Translations under genes and position numbers: made by a program
Shown here: one piece after another, positions 60,341 to 64,000 of the stretch
Layout of the letters: each line of letters begins with the position of its first letter
How positions within the stretch are numbered: position 1 is the first letter of the stretch
DNA from: Avena insularis
Taxonomy: Eukaryota > Streptophyta > Magnoliopsida > Poales > Poaceae
Assembly (NCBI GenBank): GCA_023614405.1
Contig: JAJUPC010000040.1
Span: 1,116,001 to 1,180,000 of the forward strand
Reading direction: 5' to 3'
Length of the DNA: 64,000 nt
The notes under the pieces: generated by a model
The model's database searches: none
The model's input: only the letters and a program-made list of their open reading frames with translations
What the model was told of the DNA's origin: nothing

Positions 60341-61202
60341 GACTTCACTTTTCTGAGATTTTAAACAATCATCAAACCAAGTGATTTCTAAGTTGATAAA
60401 TGATGATCAACTACTATAGGAACTTGCTATAGGACTACACATGCATCAAAACAAAGTTTCTAAGCATAGAACAAGCATGCAAGCTCAAACAACCTGTCAC
60501 CTATAGCAGCAAAATACTCAAGATACAATCTACCAATCACAAATCTAATTGGACAAGTGGAGGAGGCACGTACCAAGGAGCAATCCCTCCAAAAATCAGC
60601 ACTTGAGATGGGTTGACCAAGGAGATCGAAAATCGCGAGCAAGAACAGCAAGAACTCGAGCTTGAGCAAGTTTTTCGGTGTTTTTCGGGAGAGAGATAGA
60701 AGATGGCTTTGAGGAGGCAGCCTGGAGGGGCCGCGCCTACCACAGGTGTGGTGTCCTGGGGTGGCCCCTGGGTCACCTCAGGTTCCTCTCTCCCCTTTTT
60801 TCGAGGAAAAATTTATTTTGAATTTTCTGAGATTTTTCGGGAAACTTTATTTTTGGCCAATTTCGAGGGTATGAAAATTTATTTTCTCGCAGAAACAGTT
60901 TTTTCAGAAGAAGCAAAAGCAAACCAAAAGCCAAACTATAGGAGCTCTAAGAAACTCAAACAAGCAAACAACTAGCAAGACTAAAGCTAAATCAAAGACT
61001 AGGAAGGAGAAAAGTAAAAGAAAGCAAGTATAACCACAGTGGAAACATTACTTTGTTCATTAAAATCCTTTTGTTAACAAGGTTGATCAAGTCTTGTTAC
61101 CAAAACAATCTTATATGAAACAAAACTTTGCATTCCACAAGGTGATTATGTTACCTCATACTTGATAGCAATGGTCCCAATCATAATAGTTTCAAAATTT
61201 TC
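60341..61202 (-). other. Spacer between gag-protease and accessory ORF, no gene
   Basis: AT-rich sequence with T-rich stretches on the + strand. This is where an autonomous Athila would carry RT, RNase H and integrase; none of their motifs is present, so the pol centre is deleted or was never acquired. Confidence 0.6.
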
Positions 61203-63788
61203 TTATGGAATGGGACAATATATTTCTCCAACCTTGATGCTCTCAATATTTTCAATAGAATTCAGGCAATAGCTCTTAACAACCTTCTTGGGGAAATAGA
61301 CAGTGTGCTCTTTGTCATTAATATTGAATGTTACTTTTCCTTGATTGCAATTGATGACAACACCTGCAGTATTAAGGAAAGGTCTCCCGAGAATAATAGA
61401 CATATTATCATCTTCAGGCATTTCAAGCACAACAAAATCAGTTAAGACCATGCAATTATGAGCTACTTGAACAGGAACATCCTCACATATACCAACAGGA
61501 ATAGTAGTTAACTTATCAGCCATTTGCAAAGATATATCAGTTGGTATCAACTTTTCTAGCTGGAGTCTCTCATAGAGAGAAAAAGGCATAACACTAACTC
61601 CAGCTCCCAAATCACATAAAGCAGTTACATAATTATTCTTAATAGAGCAAGGAATAGTTGGTATACCTGGATCACCAAGTTTCTTTGGAACCTTACCATT
61701 GAAGGAGTAATTAGCAAGCAAAGTAGAAATCTCCTCATTAGGAATCTTCCTTTTATTAGAGACAATATTCGTCATATACTTTGAATAAGGAGGCAACTTA
61801 ATAGCATCAGTCAAAGGAATTTGCAAGAATAAAGGTTTCATCCACTCACAAAACTTGTTGTATTGTTCTTCCTCCTTTGACTTGTGTTTCTTACCTGGAA
61901 AAGGCATAGGTTTCTGCACCCAAGGTTCTCTCTCTTTACCATGTTTATTAGCAATAAAATCTTCCTTTGTGTACCTAGTGTTCTTAGTGTGCTTCTCAGG
62001 TTCTTCCTCACCTTCCTCCTTATTAGGAGATTCATTATTATTATCACTCTCAATTTCAGCATCAGAGACAGATATACTATTAGGATCTACGACGGGTTCA
62101 AGTGGTTCCTCAACTACTTTATGTTTCTTTTTCTTTCTCTTACGAGGACTACCACTATCTTCACCTTGTTGAGAATCCTTCTCTATTCTTTTAGGGTGTC
62201 CTTCAGGATATAAAGGATCTTGAGTAGCTATACCACTCCTAGTTCTAATTCCATAAGCATGTTTATCTCCTGCAACATTAACTAGCATATCCTTTTGTAC
62301 CTTAGCAAGTTGATCAAGTTGAGTTTGAACCATTTGAAAGTGTTTACAAAGTATTTTAATATAATTAGAAGTCTTTCCACAATATCTTTCAACTCATGGG
62401 TGGCTCTAGAGTTTTCCAATAAATGATTCTGAACTTGTTTATTAAAATACCCTTGTTTAACAATAAATGTGTCAAGTTCCTCTAAGCATTGATTAGGAGG
62501 CTTACCATAGGGAATATCACCTTCATCAAAGTGTTGGAGAGAGTGTACCTCAATAGTAGATGAGTGGGGAATTGGCTTACATAATTCTTCTATAGGAGGT
62601 AGATTCTTCACATCTTCAACTCTAATACCTTTCTCCTTAAGACACTTCTTAGCTTCCTTCATCACTTCATCATTTAATGCAATAACTACCCTCTTTGTTG
62701 TTGGTGCTAGAATTGGTTCAGGAACAACTGGTTCAGGAGTAATAGGCTCGGGTGTATTCCGCTCAGTTGAAGTCCAATCATCATAATTCTTGCTTATCTT
62801 TGCCATTAATTCTTCAGCATTTGTAGGAGTCCTTTTTCTGAAAACACAATCAGCAAAGCTATCTAGGTAGGTCCTAGAATCATTAGTTAGTCCATTATAA
62901 TAAATATCAAGAAGCTCATTCTTAGGTAATGGACATCCAGGATGTGCATGAATCAAGGCACAGAACCTTGTCCATGACTCAGGCAATTTCTCTTCTTCTC
63001 CCTGTTTAAAATCAAAAAGTCTCTACAAAGCAGCATGTCTAGCACTGGGAGGAAAATATTTCTGGAAGAAAGAAGCAATCAAGCAATCAGGGCTATCAAT
63101 GGAACCAGGAGGTAATCTATTAAACCAAGCCCTAGCTTATCCTTTTAGTGAAAAAGGGAAGATCTTAGCAACAAAGTATTTACGCATCTTAAAATCATCA
63201 GAGAATAAAGCACTCATGGTAGAAAGCTCATTCATATGAGCCACAGCACTCTCATTTTCATTCCCACAAAAAGTTCTTTCTCAACAATATATAAATAAGA
63301 CAAATCAAGAGAGAAATCATAATCTTCATCTTTAATATCTATGGGAGAAGTGGCAAACTTATGATCAGGGGACAACTTAGGCATAATAGTATGTCTAGCA
63401 AGGAGACTCTTAGTAGCACTAGTACCATGTGTGTTTCGGCACTCCTCAACAAAATCATTAGTGAACTCAATGTAACCATCATTAATATCATAATTCTCAC
63501 TAGACTCAGGTGAGCTAACAGGTGTAACAGTGTATTCACTAGGAGTTTTGGTATTTCCTAGACTAGCCATAGTAGCATCTAGAAAAGGACCTAATGAACC
63601 ACTCGCATCAAGCACAGTAGAAGTAACATCATGAGCATCAAAAGCAGTTTCAAACTCAGTGGTAGTAGCGGTGTGACAAGCTTACTTATAACAGATGGTG
63701 AATCAAGAGCAATAGAGGTGTTTAGGACAGTACCTCTTCTTGTAGTAGATGGGAAAATAGGGAACTTTCCATCACGAGACTTCCCCAT
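61203..63788 (-). pseudogene. Gag-protease of Athila/Sabrina-like element, broken
   Basis: The likely start is the ATG at 63788 (MGKSRDGKFPIFPSTTRRG), soon after the primer site. A Retrotrans_gag domain is spread over 63200-62800 (AWFNRLPPGSIDSPDCLIAS, FFQKYFPPSARHAAL, ESWTRFCALIHAHPGCP, DSFADCVFRKRTP). A charged linker (PRKRKKKKHKVVEEPLEP) leads to an aspartic protease-like region with ALCDLGAGVSVMPFSLYERL (about 61615-61560) and MSIILGRPFLNTAGVVINC. The last 376 codons (62333-61203) are open to a TAA. Breaks include frame changes near 63665, 63270 and 62330 and stops near 63138 and 63024. No zinc knuckle was found. The lack of RT marks it as non-autonomous. Confidence 0.88.
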
Positions 63789-63847
63789 GATGAAAGGAGT
63801 AGCAGTGAACAATAATAGATCCAAGTGAACTTACAAATAAAGTTATG

Positions 63848-63865
63848 CTCCCTGGCAACGGCACC
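63848..63865 (-). promoter_or_regulatory. Primer binding site, tRNA-Asp type
   Basis: The reverse strand reads TGGTGCCGTTGCCAGGGA, close to the TGGCGCCGTTGCC primer site of Athila-like elements, 12 bases downstream of the 5' LTR end in the element's direction. Confidence 0.85.
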
Positions 63866-63877
63866 AGAAAATAGTCT

Positions 63878-64000
63878 TGATGACCCACAAGTATAGGGGA
63901 TCGCAACAGTCTTCGCAAGTAGTATTACCCAATTTATTGATTCGACAGAAGGGGAGCCAAAGAATACTTGCAAGCCTTAACAACTGAGTTGTCAGTTCAG
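63878..64000 (-). repeat. 5' LTR of inner Athila element, end only
   Basis: TGATGACCCACAAGTATAGG onwards matches 36871-36995 of the 3' LTR. In the element's direction this is the LTR's last 123 bases, ending GTGGGTCATCA. The rest lies beyond the window. Confidence 0.9.

Larger units (their letters stand above)
28733..64000 (-). mobile_element. Outer Athila-like Gypsy element (A), minus strand, left part in window
   Basis: The 3' LTR is at 28733-30285, followed (moving right) by long noncoding internal DNA, a protease remnant and gag C-terminal sequence. Gag is then interrupted at 36870 by another Athila/Sabrina-like element that continues past the window edge, so the rest of gag, the primer site and the 5' LTR should lie beyond 64000. 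Only 28733-33521 and 36551-36870 are its own sequence here. No reverse transcriptase or integrase lies between protease and the 3' LTR, so it looks non-autonomous, like cereal Sabrina/WHAM elements. The GCCCG at 28728-28732 would be its target duplication. Confidence 0.75.
36871..64000 (-). mobile_element. Inner Athila/Sabrina-like Gypsy element, minus strand, continues past the edge
   Basis: The 3' LTR starts on the left at 36871 (TGATGACCCACAAGTATAGG). The same LTR terminus reappears at 63878 next to a tRNA-Asp-type primer site, so the 5' LTR starts there and leaves the window. Between them are a triplicated 3' untranslated region, an accessory ORF and a gag-protease remnant, with no RT or integrase. 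Nested in it are a solo LTR (37199-41265) and an Angela-type Copia element (45614-54462). It interrupts gag of element A; AGCAG at 36866-36870 would be its target duplication. Its naming as Sabrina-like rests on remembered LTR ends. Confidence 0.85.

Noticed and set aside
1..64000. Bacterial or phage-type systems, tRNA, rRNA or riboswitches
   Set aside because: No such signatures were seen; the splice sites, LTRs, MITEs and long noncoding repeats are those of a plant nuclear genome.

Overview
This window looks like intergenic, transposon-packed DNA from a large-genome grass, most likely a Triticeae cereal (wheat, barley, rye or Aegilops type). The evidence is a BARE/Angela-type Copia element (LTR start TGTTGGAGATATGCCC), Athila-like elements of the Sabrina/WHAM kind with a tRNA-Asp-type primer site, Tekay-type Gypsy elements with 3-4 kb LTRs, a Reina-type chromovirus, Stowaway MITEs, a PIF/Harbinger element and a CACTA end. 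I see no intact host gene. The only host-gene-like sequences are a frameshifted DUF295 (KIB1-4 beta-propeller) gene at 16.1-17.1 kb and a two-exon fossil of a leucine-rich-repeat gene at 10.4 kb. Family names come from remembered signatures, not from a database search.

Layout. 1-8889: internal region and 3' LTR of a Tekay-type Gypsy element on the + strand. It has an extra acidic ORF upstream of gag-pol, and its 5' LTR lies left of the window. 8890-9992: the 3' end of a CACTA transposon that probably hosts that element. 10-17.3 kb: the lowest-copy part, with the LRR fossil, a PIF/Harbinger element with TTA target duplications, several MITEs and the DUF295 pseudogene. 17315-25855: a complete but decayed Reina-type element (two 338-bp LTRs, TSD CCACC) with a 5'-truncated LINE in its gag. 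25.86-28.73 kb: scraps, namely a coding-like fragment, a Gypsy LTR remnant and a Copia LTR with its primer site.

28733 to the right edge is one nested stack on the minus strand. An Athila-like element (3' LTR 28733-30285) carries a solo Tekay-type LTR (33522-36550, TSD TGTAA). Its gag is then split by a second Athila/Sabrina-like element (36871 to beyond 64000). That element's 3' LTR is split by another solo LTR (37199-41265, TSD GCAGA). About 2.94 kb of its LTR/internal sequence is present three times in tandem (41.58-59.2 kb), and the middle copy is split by a complete Angela-type Copia element (45614-54462, TSD CAAAG). Its gag-protease remnant and an accessory ORF occupy 59.2-63.8 kb, and its primer site and 5' LTR begin at the right edge.

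Nothing here forms an operon or a cooperating host pathway; the logic is insertion history. Every retroelement reading frame I examined carries stops, frameshifts or active-site substitutions. The most notable observations are the tandem triplication, the extra ORFs, the loss of the integrase catalytic Glu in the otherwise long Tekay polyprotein, and a MITE abutting the DUF295 stop codon.
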